Of a DNA stretch of 10,070 nt, positions 1-6,013 are shown piece after piece. The DNA lies in the NCBI GenBank assembly GCA_040255215.1, contig JBDZUM010000134.1, positions 1 to 10,070 on the forward strand. The letters run 5' to 3'. This stretch comes from JAQSWP01 sp040255215 (lineage in GTDB: Bacteria; Pseudomonadota; Alphaproteobacteria; Reyranellales; JAQSWP01). Both the position numbers and the translations under genes were made by a program. The notes below the pieces were generated by a model that saw only the letters and a program-made list of their open reading frames with translations, was not told the origin of the DNA and made no database searches. Position 1 is the stretch's first letter; each line of letters opens with the position of its first letter.

Positions 1-1584
1 GGCGGCGGCATCTTCACCAAGGGCGCCGACGTCGGCGCCGACCTGGTGGGCAAGGTCGAAGCCGGCATTCCCGAGGATGACCCCCGCAACCCGGCCGTGA
101 TCGCCGACAACGTCGGCGACAACGTCGGCGACTGCGCCGGCATGGCTGCGGACCTGTTCGAGACCTACGCCGTGACCGCGGTCGCCACCATGGTGCTGGC
201 CTCGATCTTCTTCACCGGCGTCGAGGCGGCCAATCTGATGATGTATCCGCTGGCCATCGGCGGCGCCTGCATCATCACCTCGATCATCGGCATGTTCTTC
301 GTCCGCCTCGGCGCGAACGGCAACATCATGGCCGCCATGTACAAGGGCCTGATCGTCGCCGCCGTGCTGTCGGTTCCGGCCTTCTACGCCGTCACCGAAT
401 GGATCGTCGGCAACGGCACGGCGCTGACCGTCGCCGGCCGCAACTTCACCGGCATGTCGCTGTTCTGGTGTTCGCTGGTCGGTCTGGCCGTCACCGGCCT
501 GATCGTATGGGTCACCGAGTTCTACACCGGCATCGGCTATCGTCCGGTGCGCTCGGTGGCGCAGGCATCGGTCACCGGTCACGGCACCAACGTGATCCAG
601 GGCCTGGCCGTGTCGATGGAAGCGACGGCGCTGCCGGCGCTGATCATCTGCGCCGGCATCGTCGGCTGCTACCTGCTGGCCGGTCTGTTCGGCATCGCCA
701 TCGCCACCACCGCCATGCTGGCGCTGGCTGGCGTGATCGTGGCGCTCGACGCCTACGGTCCGGTCACCGACAACGCCGGCGGCATCGCCGAAATGTCGGG
801 CCTGCCGAAGGAGGTGCGCAAGAACACCGACGCGCTCGACGCGGTGGGCAACACGACCAAGGCGGTCACCAAGGGCTACGCGATCGGCTCCGCCGGTCTG
901 GGTGCGCTGGTGCTGTTCGCGGCCTACACCTCGGATCTCGACTACTTCATCGCCCAGGGCAAGCTGGGCGTGCAGGCGGTCGAATTCTCCCTGAAGAACC
1001 CGTACGTGGTGGTTGGCCTGCTGCTCGGCGGTCTGCTGCCCTACCTGTTCGGCGGCATCTCGATGACCGCGGTCGGCCGTGCCGCCGGCTCGGTCGTGGT
1101 GGAAGTCCGCCGCCAGTTCAAGGAGATCCCGGGCATCATGGAAGGCACCGCCAAGCCCGATTACGGCCGCGCCGTCGACATGCTGACCAAGGCCGCGATC
1201 CGGGAAATGATCATCCCGTCGCTGCTGCCGGTGCTGTCGCCGATCGTGCTGTTCTTCGTGGTGAGCTGGATCGCCGGCCCGTCGGACGGCTTCGCGGCCC
1301 TCGGCGCCATGCTGCTGGGCGTGATCGTCACCGGCCTGTTCGTCGCCATCTCGATGACGGCCGGCGGCGGCGCCTGGGACAACGCCAAGAAGTCGTTCGA
1401 AGACGGCTTCGTCGACGAGGCGGGCGTCAAGCACCTCAAGGGTTCCGATGCCCACAAGGCGTCGGTGACGGGCGACACCGTCGGCGATCCGTACAAGGAT
1501 ACGTCGGGTCCGGCCGTCAACCCGATGATCAAGATCACCAACATCGTGGCGCTGCTGCTGCTGGCGGTTCTCGCCGGTCACTGA
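1..1584 (+). CDS. hppA: K+-independent membrane proton-pumping pyrophosphatase (H+-PPase), 3' part
   Basis: This integral membrane enzyme hydrolyses pyrophosphate and uses the energy to pump protons across the membrane. The gene enters from the left edge, so the start is missing. About 527 residues are visible out of the roughly 660-770 usual for the family. The first visible residues carry the pyrophosphate/Mg binding motif DVGADLVGKVE, followed by DNVGDNVGDCAGMAADLFE. Later come many hydrophobic helices and the C-terminal signature GGAWDNAKK. The motif GNTTKAVTKG has Lys at visible residue 287 and Thr at 290. In this family that Lys/Thr pair (in place of Ala/Gly) marks the K+-independent class, so proton pumping without K+ activation is expected. 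The frame ends in TGA and a strong terminator follows 26 bases later. A long open frame in another phase (399-1646) is a composition shadow. Family assignment is very secure; K+ independence rests on the known residue rule. Confidence 0.97.
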   Translation, partial: GGGIFTKGADVGADLVGKVEAGIPEDDPRNPAVIADNVGDNVGDCAGMAADLFETYAVTAVATMVLASIFFTGVEAANLMMYPLAIGGACIITSIIGMFFVRLGANGNIMAAMYKGLIVAAVLSVPAFYAVTEWIVGNGTALTVAGRNFTGMSLFWCSLVGLAVTGLIVWVTEFYTGIGYRPVRSVAQASVTGHGTNVIQGLAVSMEATALPALIICAGIVGCYLLAGLFGIAIATTAMLALAGVIVALDAYGPVTDNAGGIAEMSGLPKEVRKNTDALDAVGNTTKAVTKGYAIGSAGLGALVLFAAYTSDLDYFIAQGKLGVQAVEFSLKNPYVVVGLLLGGLLPYLFGGISMTAVGRAAGSVVVEVRRQFKEIPGIMEGTAKPDYGRAVDMLTKAAIREMIIPSLLPVLSPIVLFFVVSWIAGPSDGFAALGAMLLGVIVTGLFVAISMTAGGGAWDNAKKSFEDGFVDEAGVKHLKGSDAHKASVTGDTVGDPYKDTSGPAVNPMIKITNIVALLLLAVLAGH

Positions 1585-1600
1585 CGACAGACGCTGCGGA

Positions 1601-1639
1601 AAAAAAGAAACCCCGGAGTTCGCTCCGGGGTTTTTCTTT
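1601..1639. terminator. Bidirectional rho-independent terminator after hppA
   Basis: A perfect 8-bp stem CCCCGGAG / CTCCGGGG (1611-1618 with 1623-1630) closes a TTCG tetraloop. It is flanked by an A-rich run on the left (1601-1610) and TTTTTCTTT on the right (1631-1639). Read on the plus strand it is a classic intrinsic terminator for hppA. Read on the minus strand the A-run becomes a T-run (TTTCTTTTTT), so the same hairpin can also stop transcripts coming from bamE. The UUCG loop is unusually stable in RNA. Confidence 0.93.
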
Positions 1640-1655
1640 GCTCTAGACATAGAAA

Positions 1656-1720
1656 ATTGAGCGGATTCACACGATCAGGCGGAAGCGCCAACGCTTCCGC
1701 CTGATCGTGATCCGCTCAAT
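1656..1720. repeat. 65-bp near-perfect palindrome (29-bp stem)
   Basis: The left arm is 1656-1666 plus 1670-1687 and the right arm is 1692-1709 plus 1710-1720. All 29 pairs match. The only interruptions are a 3-nt bulge TCA (1667-1669) and a 4-nt loop CCAA (1688-1691). It lies between the hppA terminator and the bamE stop codon, 13 bp from the latter. On the minus strand the hairpin is followed by four T's, so it could act as the first terminator of bamE. Its length and symmetry exceed what a terminator needs, so a dispersed palindromic repeat element is another reading. No copy is present elsewhere in the window. Confidence 0.85.
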
Positions 1721-1733
1721 CGTCAGCCTGGCG

Positions 1734-2201
1734 TTATTTGCCGAGGCTCGAGGGCGAGGTGTAGCCGGGGCTGCCGCCGAAGCGGCCGACATTGCCGAAT
1801 ATCTGCTCGATCACCGTCAGCTCCTTGCCGGCGGTCGGCGTCTTGCGGTCGACCATCTCGATCGCACGGCCGTCCTGCAGCGTATAGGTGTTCATGTCCT
1901 TGAGGACGCCGGCCTTATCGAATTTCAGGGCGACCACCCGCTGGTCGGTGGTTTCCGGCGCCAGAAAGGCGGTCGTCTCGACGCGCTGGCTGATGTAGTA
2001 CCAGGTCTCGTCGTCGAAAGTGGCGGTGGTCGAAGGACTGCCCAGCAGCGTCAGCACGTCGTTGCGGGTCTGCTGTCCGGGCTGCAGCTTTTCCATCGCG
2101 CCAGGCGTCGCGACATGGCCGCGCTGGTCGACCTGGGCCTCGACGCAGGCGCTCAGCGCCAGGGCGGCTGCGGTCGAAAGCAGAAGGGTGCGAAGCGTCA
2201 T
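1734..2201 (-). CDS. bamE: Outer membrane protein assembly factor BamE (SmpA/OmlA) lipoprotein
   Basis: This small outer-membrane lipoprotein belongs to the BAM complex, which folds beta-barrel proteins into the outer membrane. The chosen start gives 155 residues. It begins with a short charged end and a hydrophobic signal (MTLRTLLLSTAAALALSAC) whose lipobox LSAC puts the lipidated Cys at residue 19. The SmpA/OmlA domain follows: a PGQQTRNDVLTLLGSPS helix near residues 41-57, then TWYYISQR (66-73) and a beta-rich part with VVALKFDKAGVL (89-100). The C-terminal tail is glycine- and serine-rich. A longer reading from 2303 adds 34 basic residues ahead of the signal. It was rejected because the signal would no longer be N-terminal and because GGAGAG (2204-2209) sits just before the ATG at 2201. 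The gene converges with hppA and diverges from the chaperone gene at 2339. The family is secure. Confidence 0.9.
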   Translation of the reverse strand: MTLRTLLLSTAAALALSACVEAQVDQRGHVATPGAMEKLQPGQQTRNDVLTLLGSPSTTATFDDETWYYISQRVETTAFLAPETTDQRVVALKFDKAGVLKDMNTYTLQDGRAIEMVDRKTPTAGKELTVIEQIFGNVGRFGGSPGYTSPSSLGK

Positions 2202-2246
2202 GTCTCTCCGTTTCCCGGCCTTGCGTTTGCCTTTCGCGGTCCCGCC

Positions 2247-2276
2247 AGTATGATCCGGCCTCCGATCGGCGGGCAA
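2247..2276 (-). promoter_or_regulatory. Possible bamE promoter
   Basis: On the minus strand TTGCCC (2271-2276) and CATACT (2247-2252) are separated by 18 bp, each matching four of six bases of the -35/-10 consensus. Transcription would start about 40 bases ahead of the bamE ATG. A better -35-like TTGACA (minus strand, 2298-2303) exists but has no convincing -10 at the right distance. This is a weak call by eye. Confidence 0.3.
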
Positions 2277-2338
2277 GGTGACGCCAGTGCGATCTTCTGT
2301 CAATTGCGTCTGTTGCCACGCCCTAACACACGATATCG

Positions 2339-2896
2339 ATGCCGCTTTCGCTGATCAAATCCCTCCTGCGCCGCGATCCTCACCGCGCTACCGCGGCCCG
2401 GATCTACAACGCCATCGCCCCGCAGGCCCGGCATCCGGCTTTCTATGGCCCGCTCTACGGCGTGCCCGATACGCTCGACGCCCGTTTCGACATGCTGGTG
2501 CTGCACGCTTTCCTGGTGATGCGCCGGCTGCAGGACGAGCCGGACGGTCCGGTGTTCAACCAGTCGCTGTTCGACGAGATGTTCCGTCATCTCGACCTCA
2601 ATCTGCGCGAAATGGGCGTACAGGACCTTGGCGTCGGCCGGCGCATCAAGGTCATGGCGGAGGCCTTCAATGGCCGCACCAGCGCCTATCGGGCCGCGCT
2701 GGCCGGTGAGGGCGAAGATCTCGCCAGCGCCCTGCGTCGCAATGTTTTCGCTGGCGCCGACGGCAAAGGGGCGGACCGGCTCGCGGTCTACGCCATGAGC
2801 GTTCTGGCTGGATTCGAGGGGCAGACGCTGGCCTCGGTTCTCGCCGGACGCCTCGGTTATCCCGATCCGGTGGCGATCGCTAAACAATCAGTTTAA
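2339..2896 (+). CDS. Ubiquinol-cytochrome c chaperone family protein (CBP3-like)
   Basis: This 185-residue protein resembles the bacterial members of the ubiquinol-cytochrome c chaperone family. Their mitochondrial relative CBP3/UQCC1 helps make and assemble cytochrome b of the bc1 complex. The family pattern is visible in order: an N-terminal basic stretch, ARIYNAIAPQARHPAFY (residues 20-36), GVPDTLDARFDMLVLHAFLVMRRL (41-64), FDEMFRHLDLNLREMGVQDLGVGRRIK (78-104) and a closing helical part (145-172). It has no signal peptide or membrane segment, so it is probably cytoplasmic. The start follows the usual family N-terminus, but no Shine-Dalgarno sequence is seen before it. It diverges from bamE across 137 bp, and an AT-rich spacer separates it from the DUF177 gene. 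The role in bc1 assembly is inferred from the family. Confidence 0.85.
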   Translation: MPLSLIKSLLRRDPHRATAARIYNAIAPQARHPAFYGPLYGVPDTLDARFDMLVLHAFLVMRRLQDEPDGPVFNQSLFDEMFRHLDLNLREMGVQDLGVGRRIKVMAEAFNGRTSAYRAALAGEGEDLASALRRNVFAGADGKGADRLAVYAMSVLAGFEGQTLASVLAGRLGYPDPVAIAKQSV

Positions 2897-2940
2897 AAAA
2901 CGTCTATAATTTATTGTTATTATTAATATAAATTATAGAT
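2881..2940. other. AT-rich island (13% GC)
   Basis: Only 8 of these 60 bases are G or C, against a surrounding GC content that looks well above 60%. It covers the last five codons of the chaperone gene and the start of the spacer before DUF177. It contains the inverted repeat at 2903-2939 and TATAAT on both strands. It may be a regulatory or bending region, or a remnant of inserted DNA; the sequence alone does not decide. Confidence 0.8.
2903..2939. repeat. 12-bp perfect inverted repeat in the AT-rich spacer
   Basis: TCTATAATTTAT (2903-2914) is mirrored exactly by ATAAATTATAGA (2928-2939) around a 13-nt loop. Each arm holds a perfect TATAAT, one per strand. No T-tract or GC core follows, so it does not look like a normal rho-independent terminator. 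An operator for a dimeric regulator, or a symmetric pair of -10 elements, would fit. Confidence 0.75.
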
Positions 2941-2950
2941 GGTAAGCCGC

Positions 2951-2980
2951 TTGTCCGGTACCCATTACGTCACATATGTT
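2951..2980 (+). promoter_or_regulatory. Possible promoter for the DUF177-rpmF-plsX-fabH cluster
   Basis: TTGTCC (2951-2956) and TATGTT (2975-2980) are 18 bp apart, each with four of six consensus matches. They lie directly upstream of the DUF177 ATG at 3001, leaving a short leader of about 15 bases. The perfect TATAAT at 2905-2910 is an alternative -10 but has no clear -35. Called by eye. Confidence 0.35.
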
Positions 2981-3000
2981 GGATCGGAAAGCGAGCGGAC

Positions 3001-3537
3001 ATGAGTACCGGGCTGCAAGTTACTGTTTCCCTGAAAGAATTGAGCGGCGATCCGGTCGAATTCGACATCGTGCCGACGCCCGAGCAATTGAAAGCCCTTG
3101 CCCGACGGTTGGGGCTGCGCAGCCTCGATTCGCTCCACGCGACAGGGCAGGTCAGTGAGCTTCGTGGCGGGGCGGCATTGCGGGTCGAAGGCCGCCTGCA
3201 AGCCAGCCTGACGCAGAATTGCGTTGTCACCCTCGAGCCCGTCACCCAGACGGTGGACGAGCCATTCTGCCTCGAATTCGGGGACAATGCCGACGTCATC
3301 GATGCAGCAACCGGCGAACTCGTCGTGGCCCCGGACCAGGATCCGCCCGACCCGATGCCGCTAGGCAGCCTCGATCTGGGAGAAATCGTCTCCGAACAGC
3401 TTGCGCTGGCGATCGACCCTTATCCGCGAAAGGAGGGGGCCGATCTGGATACCGTCCTGCGTCAGCACGGGGTTGCCGCCGATGCCGGCAAGCCCAACCC
3501 GTTCGCGGCGCTTGCCGCCCTGAAATCAAAGGGTTAA
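3001..3537 (+). CDS. DUF177 (YceD family) protein
   Basis: This 178-residue soluble protein belongs to the DUF177/YceD family. Relatives in bacteria and plastids are connected with 23S rRNA accumulation, and the gene usually sits directly upstream of rpmF, as here. Visible family features are the N-terminal beta-strand part (residues 1-25), the central GRLQASLTQNCVVTLEPV (64-81), the conserved LDLGEIVSEQLALAIDPYPR (124-143) and the C-terminal NPFAALAALK (166-175). Many family members have two cysteines in the central motif; here only Cys74 is seen in that stretch. The ATG at 3001 has only a weak GAGCGG-like ribosome site. Its codon use is less GC-biased than that of plsX or fabH. There is no terminator before rpmF, so read-through into rpmF is likely. 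The exact biochemical role is not known. Confidence 0.88.
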   Translation: MSTGLQVTVSLKELSGDPVEFDIVPTPEQLKALARRLGLRSLDSLHATGQVSELRGGAALRVEGRLQASLTQNCVVTLEPVTQTVDEPFCLEFGDNADVIDAATGELVVAPDQDPPDPMPLGSLDLGEIVSEQLALAIDPYPRKEGADLDTVLRQHGVAADAGKPNPFAALAALKSKG

Positions 3538-3565
3538 TCCAGTCTTGGGGCGCGGGGAAAAACCC

Positions 3566-3594
3566 TTGCCCGTACTGGGCAATTTGAGTAATAG
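3566..3594 (+). promoter_or_regulatory. Possible rpmF promoter
   Basis: TTGCCC (3566-3571) is followed after 17 bp by TAATAG (3589-3594). The -35 has four of six matches and the -10 is poor, at three of six. Its position would give rpmF an additional start besides read-through from DUF177. The mRNA would begin near the hairpin at 3600-3614. Confidence 0.35.
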
Positions 3595-3614
3595 AGGCGG
3601 CCGCCAAAGGCGGC
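3595..3614 (+). promoter_or_regulatory. GC-rich hairpin in the rpmF leader
   Basis: The palindrome GGCGGCCGCC (3596-3605) overlaps a perfect 6-bp hairpin GCCGCC-AAA-GGCGGC (3600-3614). It ends six bases ahead of the rpmF ribosome site GGAG (3620-3623). The first 11 bases recur exactly in front of plsX (3833-3843). A structured leader could affect L32 translation, but this is inference. Confidence 0.5.
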
Positions 3615-3629
3615 GTAACGGAGATTCCC

Positions 3630-3815
3630 ATGGCAGTTCCAAAGAAGAAGACGTCGAAGTCGCGTCGCAACATGCGCCGTTCCCATCACGCTCTGACAGC
3701 CTCGGCCTATGTCGAGTGCTCGAGCTGCGGCGAGCTGAAGCGTCCGCATCACGTCTGTCAGGCCTGCGGCCATTACGACGGGCGCGAGGTCGCGCCGACC
3801 ACGGCGAACGCCTGA
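3630..3815 (+). CDS. rpmF: 50S ribosomal protein L32
   Basis: This is the 61-residue large-subunit ribosomal protein L32. The N-terminus MAVPKKKTSKSRRNMRRSHH is diagnostic. It is followed by ECSSCGELKRPHHVCQACG, in which Cys30, Cys33, Cys43 and Cys46 form the four-cysteine zinc-ribbon of the zinc-binding (C+) type of L32. Length is normal for an alphaproteobacterium. The start is supported by GGAG at 3620-3623, six bases from the ATG. It sits between DUF177 and plsX, the standard conserved order. Since the C+ form binds zinc, a cysteine-free paralogue used under zinc limitation could exist elsewhere in the genome, but none is in this window. Confidence 0.97.
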   Translation: MAVPKKKTSKSRRNMRRSHHALTASAYVECSSCGELKRPHHVCQACGHYDGREVAPTTANA

Positions 3816-3832
3816 TCGCGGCGTTGCCAGAC

Positions 3833-3852
3833 AGGCGGCCGCCCGGCGGCCG
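3833..3852 (+). promoter_or_regulatory. GC-rich hairpin just before plsX
   Basis: CGGCCG (3836-3841) pairs with CGGCCG (3847-3852) around CCCGG, nine bases before the plsX GTG. The segment 3833-3843 repeats the 11 bases AGGCGGCCGCC found before rpmF. There is no Shine-Dalgarno sequence in this gap, so the hairpin occupies the place where one would normally lie. Confidence 0.5.
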
Positions 3853-3861
3853 TTCGCCCGC

Positions 3862-4935
3862 GTGAGCAAGAAGATCATCATAGCGCTGGATGGCATGGGC
3901 GGGGACAACGCTCCGGCCGTGGTCGTCGACGGCGCCAACATCGCACTCGAGCGATATCCGCAGACCGAGTTCGTGCTGTACGGCGACGAGAAGCGGCTCG
4001 AGCCGCTGGTCGCCCGCCATCGCGCCTTGCGCAAGGTGACGACCATCGCCCATGCCGAGGGCGTCGTCACCGCCGACGACAAGCCGTCGACCGCGCTGCG
4101 CAAGCGGCGCGATTCGAGCATGTGGCAGGCAATCAGCGCCGTCGAGAACGGCAGCGCAAGCTGCGTCGTATCGGCCGGCAACACCGGCGCGCTGATGGCG
4201 ATGGCGAAGTTCGTACTGCGCACGCTGCCCGGCATCGACCGGCCGGCCATCGCCTCGTTCCTGCCGACCATGCGCGGCGAAACGGTGATGCTCGATCTCG
4301 GCGCCAATATCGAGGTCGACGCCAACAACCTGGTCGAGTTCGCGGTGATGGGCGAGGTGTTCGCTCGCACCGTGCTGGGGCTGACCAATCCGTCTGTTGG
4401 GTTGCTCAATGTCGGCTCCGAGGAACTCAAGGGCCATGACGCGCTGCGCGAGGCGCATGCGATGCTGCGGCATGAGAATTTGCCAGTAAATTACCACGGC
4501 TTCGTCGAGGGTAACGATATCGGCGCCGGCGCCGTGGACGTGGTCGTCACCGATGGCTTCACCGGCAACATCGCGCTGAAGACCATCGAAGGCACGGCCA
4601 AGCTCTATACCGGCTTCGTGCGCGACGCGTTCCGCACGTCGACCTTCGCCAAGCTGGGCTATCTGCTGGCCAGCGGCGCGTGGCGCAAGCTGCGCAAGCG
4701 CGTCGATCCGCGGCGCTACAATGGCGGCGTGTTCCTCGGCCTCAACGGCATCTGCGTCAAGAGCCATGGCGGCACCGACGCGCTGGGCTTCGCCCATGCG
4801 CTGGGCGTGGCCATCGACATGGTGCGCTACAATTTCAACGAGCTGGTGGTCGAGGACTTCAAGCGTCTGCGCGAGGCGCTGAGCATCGAGCAGGAAGCCG
4901 GCGGCGCCGCCGCGGCGCAGGCCACTGCTCCATGA
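3862..4935 (+). CDS. plsX: Phosphate acyltransferase PlsX
   Basis: PlsX converts acyl-ACP and phosphate to acyl-phosphate, the donor used by PlsY in the first step of phospholipid synthesis. It is a peripheral membrane or soluble enzyme. The 357-residue product shows the family motifs in order: IALDGMGGDNAP (residues 7-18), SAGNTGALMA (104-113), LDLGANIEVDANNLVEFA (145-161), NVGSEELKGHD (183-193), VVTDGFTGNIALKTIEG (228-244) and FLGLNGICVKSHGG (291-304). Length is typical. The start is GTG at 3862, giving MSKKIII, because PlsX proteins begin about eight residues before the GMGGD motif. No Shine-Dalgarno sequence is visible, and a hairpin lies upstream. The last residues are Ala-rich and probably disordered. 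The stop overlaps the fabH start (ATGA), so the two are translationally coupled. Confidence 0.97.
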   Translation: MSKKIIIALDGMGGDNAPAVVVDGANIALERYPQTEFVLYGDEKRLEPLVARHRALRKVTTIAHAEGVVTADDKPSTALRKRRDSSMWQAISAVENGSASCVVSAGNTGALMAMAKFVLRTLPGIDRPAIASFLPTMRGETVMLDLGANIEVDANNLVEFAVMGEVFARTVLGLTNPSVGLLNVGSEELKGHDALREAHAMLRHENLPVNYHGFVEGNDIGAGAVDVVVTDGFTGNIALKTIEGTAKLYTGFVRDAFRTSTFAKLGYLLASGAWRKLRKRVDPRRYNGGVFLGLNGICVKSHGGTDALGFAHALGVAIDMVRYNFNELVVEDFKRLREALSIEQEAGGAAAAQATAP

Positions 4936-5903
4936 TCCGCAGCCAGCTCGTCGGTTGCGGCGCCTATCTTCCCGGAGATCCGGTCAGCAACGAGGAGCTG
5001 GCGCGACGCGTCGACACCACCGACGAGTGGATCCAGCAACGCACCGGTATCCGTCAGCGCTATCTCGCGGCCGAGGGCCAGTTGACGTCGGATCTGGCGC
5101 TGCAGGCGGCGCAGAAGGCGCTCGACCATGCCGGCATCGGCGCCGGCGCGCTCGATCTCATCGTGCTGGCGACGGCCACACCGGACGAGACGTTTCCGGC
5201 CACCGCGACCAAGGTGCAGGCGGCGCTGGGCATGACCCGTGGCGCCGCTTTCGATGTGCAGGCGGTGTGTTCCGGCTTCGTCTACGCCCTGTCGGTGGCC
5301 GACAGCATGATGAAGAACGGCATGGCCCAGACGGCTCTGGTGATCGGGGCCGAGACGTTCTCGCGCATTCTCGACTGGAACGACCGCACGACCTGCGTGC
5401 TGTTCGGCGACGGCGCCGGCGCGGTGGTGCTGCAGGCGGCACCGGGCGCCGGTACGCCGGCTGACCGCGGCGTGCTGTCCAACGTGCTGCATTCCGACGG
5501 CCGCCACCACGACCTGCTCTACGTCGATGGCGGCCCGTCCTCGACCCGGACGGCCGGTTTCCTGCGCATGCAGGGCAAGGAAGTGTTCAAGCACGCTGTG
5601 ACCAATTTGGCCGAGGTGGTGGGCGAGGGGCTGCAGGCGGCCGGCCTGACCACCGACGATGTCGACTGGATCGTGCCGCACCAGGCCAACCGCCGCATCC
5701 TCGACGGGACGGCCCGCAAACTTGGTATTTCACATGAGAAAATCGTCGTAACTGTCGATAAACATGCGAATACTTCGGCTGCCAGCATTCCTCTGGCCCT
5801 GGCCGAGGCGGTTCATGACGGGCGCATCAAGCGGGGCCAGGTGGTCCTCATGGAGGCCATGGGGGGCGGTTTGACCTGGGGCGCTTCTGTCACACGGTGG
5901 TAA
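4932..5903 (+). CDS. fabH: 3-oxoacyl-[ACP] synthase III (FabH)
   Basis: FabH condenses acetyl-CoA with malonyl-ACP to start type II fatty-acid synthesis in the cytoplasm. The product is 323 residues, the normal length. The catalytic triad is complete: Cys113 in VQAVCSGFVYAL, His250 in IVPHQANRRIL and Asn280 in HANTSAASIPLAL. The N-terminal TTDEWIQQRTGI (residues 29-40) and C-terminal GGGLTWGASVTRW are also typical. The ATG at 4932 shares bases with the plsX stop. An open frame extending upstream to 4680 runs inside plsX in another phase and is not the real start. Codons around the Asn280 motif (5721-5792) are unusually A/T-ended compared with the rest of the gene. Transcription is presumably with plsX; no terminator is evident before ihfA. 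Confidence 0.97.
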   Translation: MIRSQLVGCGAYLPGDPVSNEELARRVDTTDEWIQQRTGIRQRYLAAEGQLTSDLALQAAQKALDHAGIGAGALDLIVLATATPDETFPATATKVQAALGMTRGAAFDVQAVCSGFVYALSVADSMMKNGMAQTALVIGAETFSRILDWNDRTTCVLFGDGAGAVVLQAAPGAGTPADRGVLSNVLHSDGRHHDLLYVDGGPSSTRTAGFLRMQGKEVFKHAVTNLAEVVGEGLQAAGLTTDDVDWIVPHQANRRILDGTARKLGISHEKIVVTVDKHANTSAASIPLALAEAVHDGRIKRGQVVLMEAMGGGLTWGASVTRW

Positions 5904-5959
5904 TCAGCCACCCGATTTATGCGCTCCGCACTTAAACGTTTGCCGCCAATCCCCTGATA

Positions 5960-5988
5960 TTGACGGCTTTCCGTCCCGGTCGTACCAT
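5960..5988 (+). promoter_or_regulatory. Probable ihfA-merR promoter
   Basis: TTGACG (5960-5965, five of six matches) and TACCAT (5983-5988, four of six) are separated by the ideal 17 bp, in the 110-bp gap after fabH. Transcription would start near 5995, about 20 bases ahead of the ihfA start and just before the GGGGAG ribosome site. This is the best-looking sigma-70 type promoter in the window. No convincing IHF self-binding site was found around it. Confidence 0.55.
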
Positions 5989-6013
5989 CAACCCGGGACA
6001 GGGGAGCGTGGGT

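Noticed and set aside
399..1646. Long open frame of about 415 codons in another phase over hppA
   Set aside because: Its product is arginine- and glycine-rich without motifs, which is the usual shadow of a GC-rich gene; hppA is certain here.
1707..2354. Open frame of 215 codons opposite bamE
   Set aside because: It lies antisense to a clear lipoprotein gene and begins inside the palindrome. No recognisable domain or ribosome site.
2300..2887. Minus-strand open frame of 195 codons opposite the chaperone gene
   Set aside because: The plus strand shows a conserved family pattern; the minus product has shadow-like composition.
3526..4797. Minus-strand open frame of 423 codons opposite plsX and rpmF
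   Set aside because: It crosses two certain genes and shows no motif. GC-rich codon bias on the other strand explains its length.
5958..6010. Possible IHF binding site for self-control of ihfA
   Set aside because: CATCAA occurs at 5986-5991, but the required downstream TTR part of the consensus is missing.
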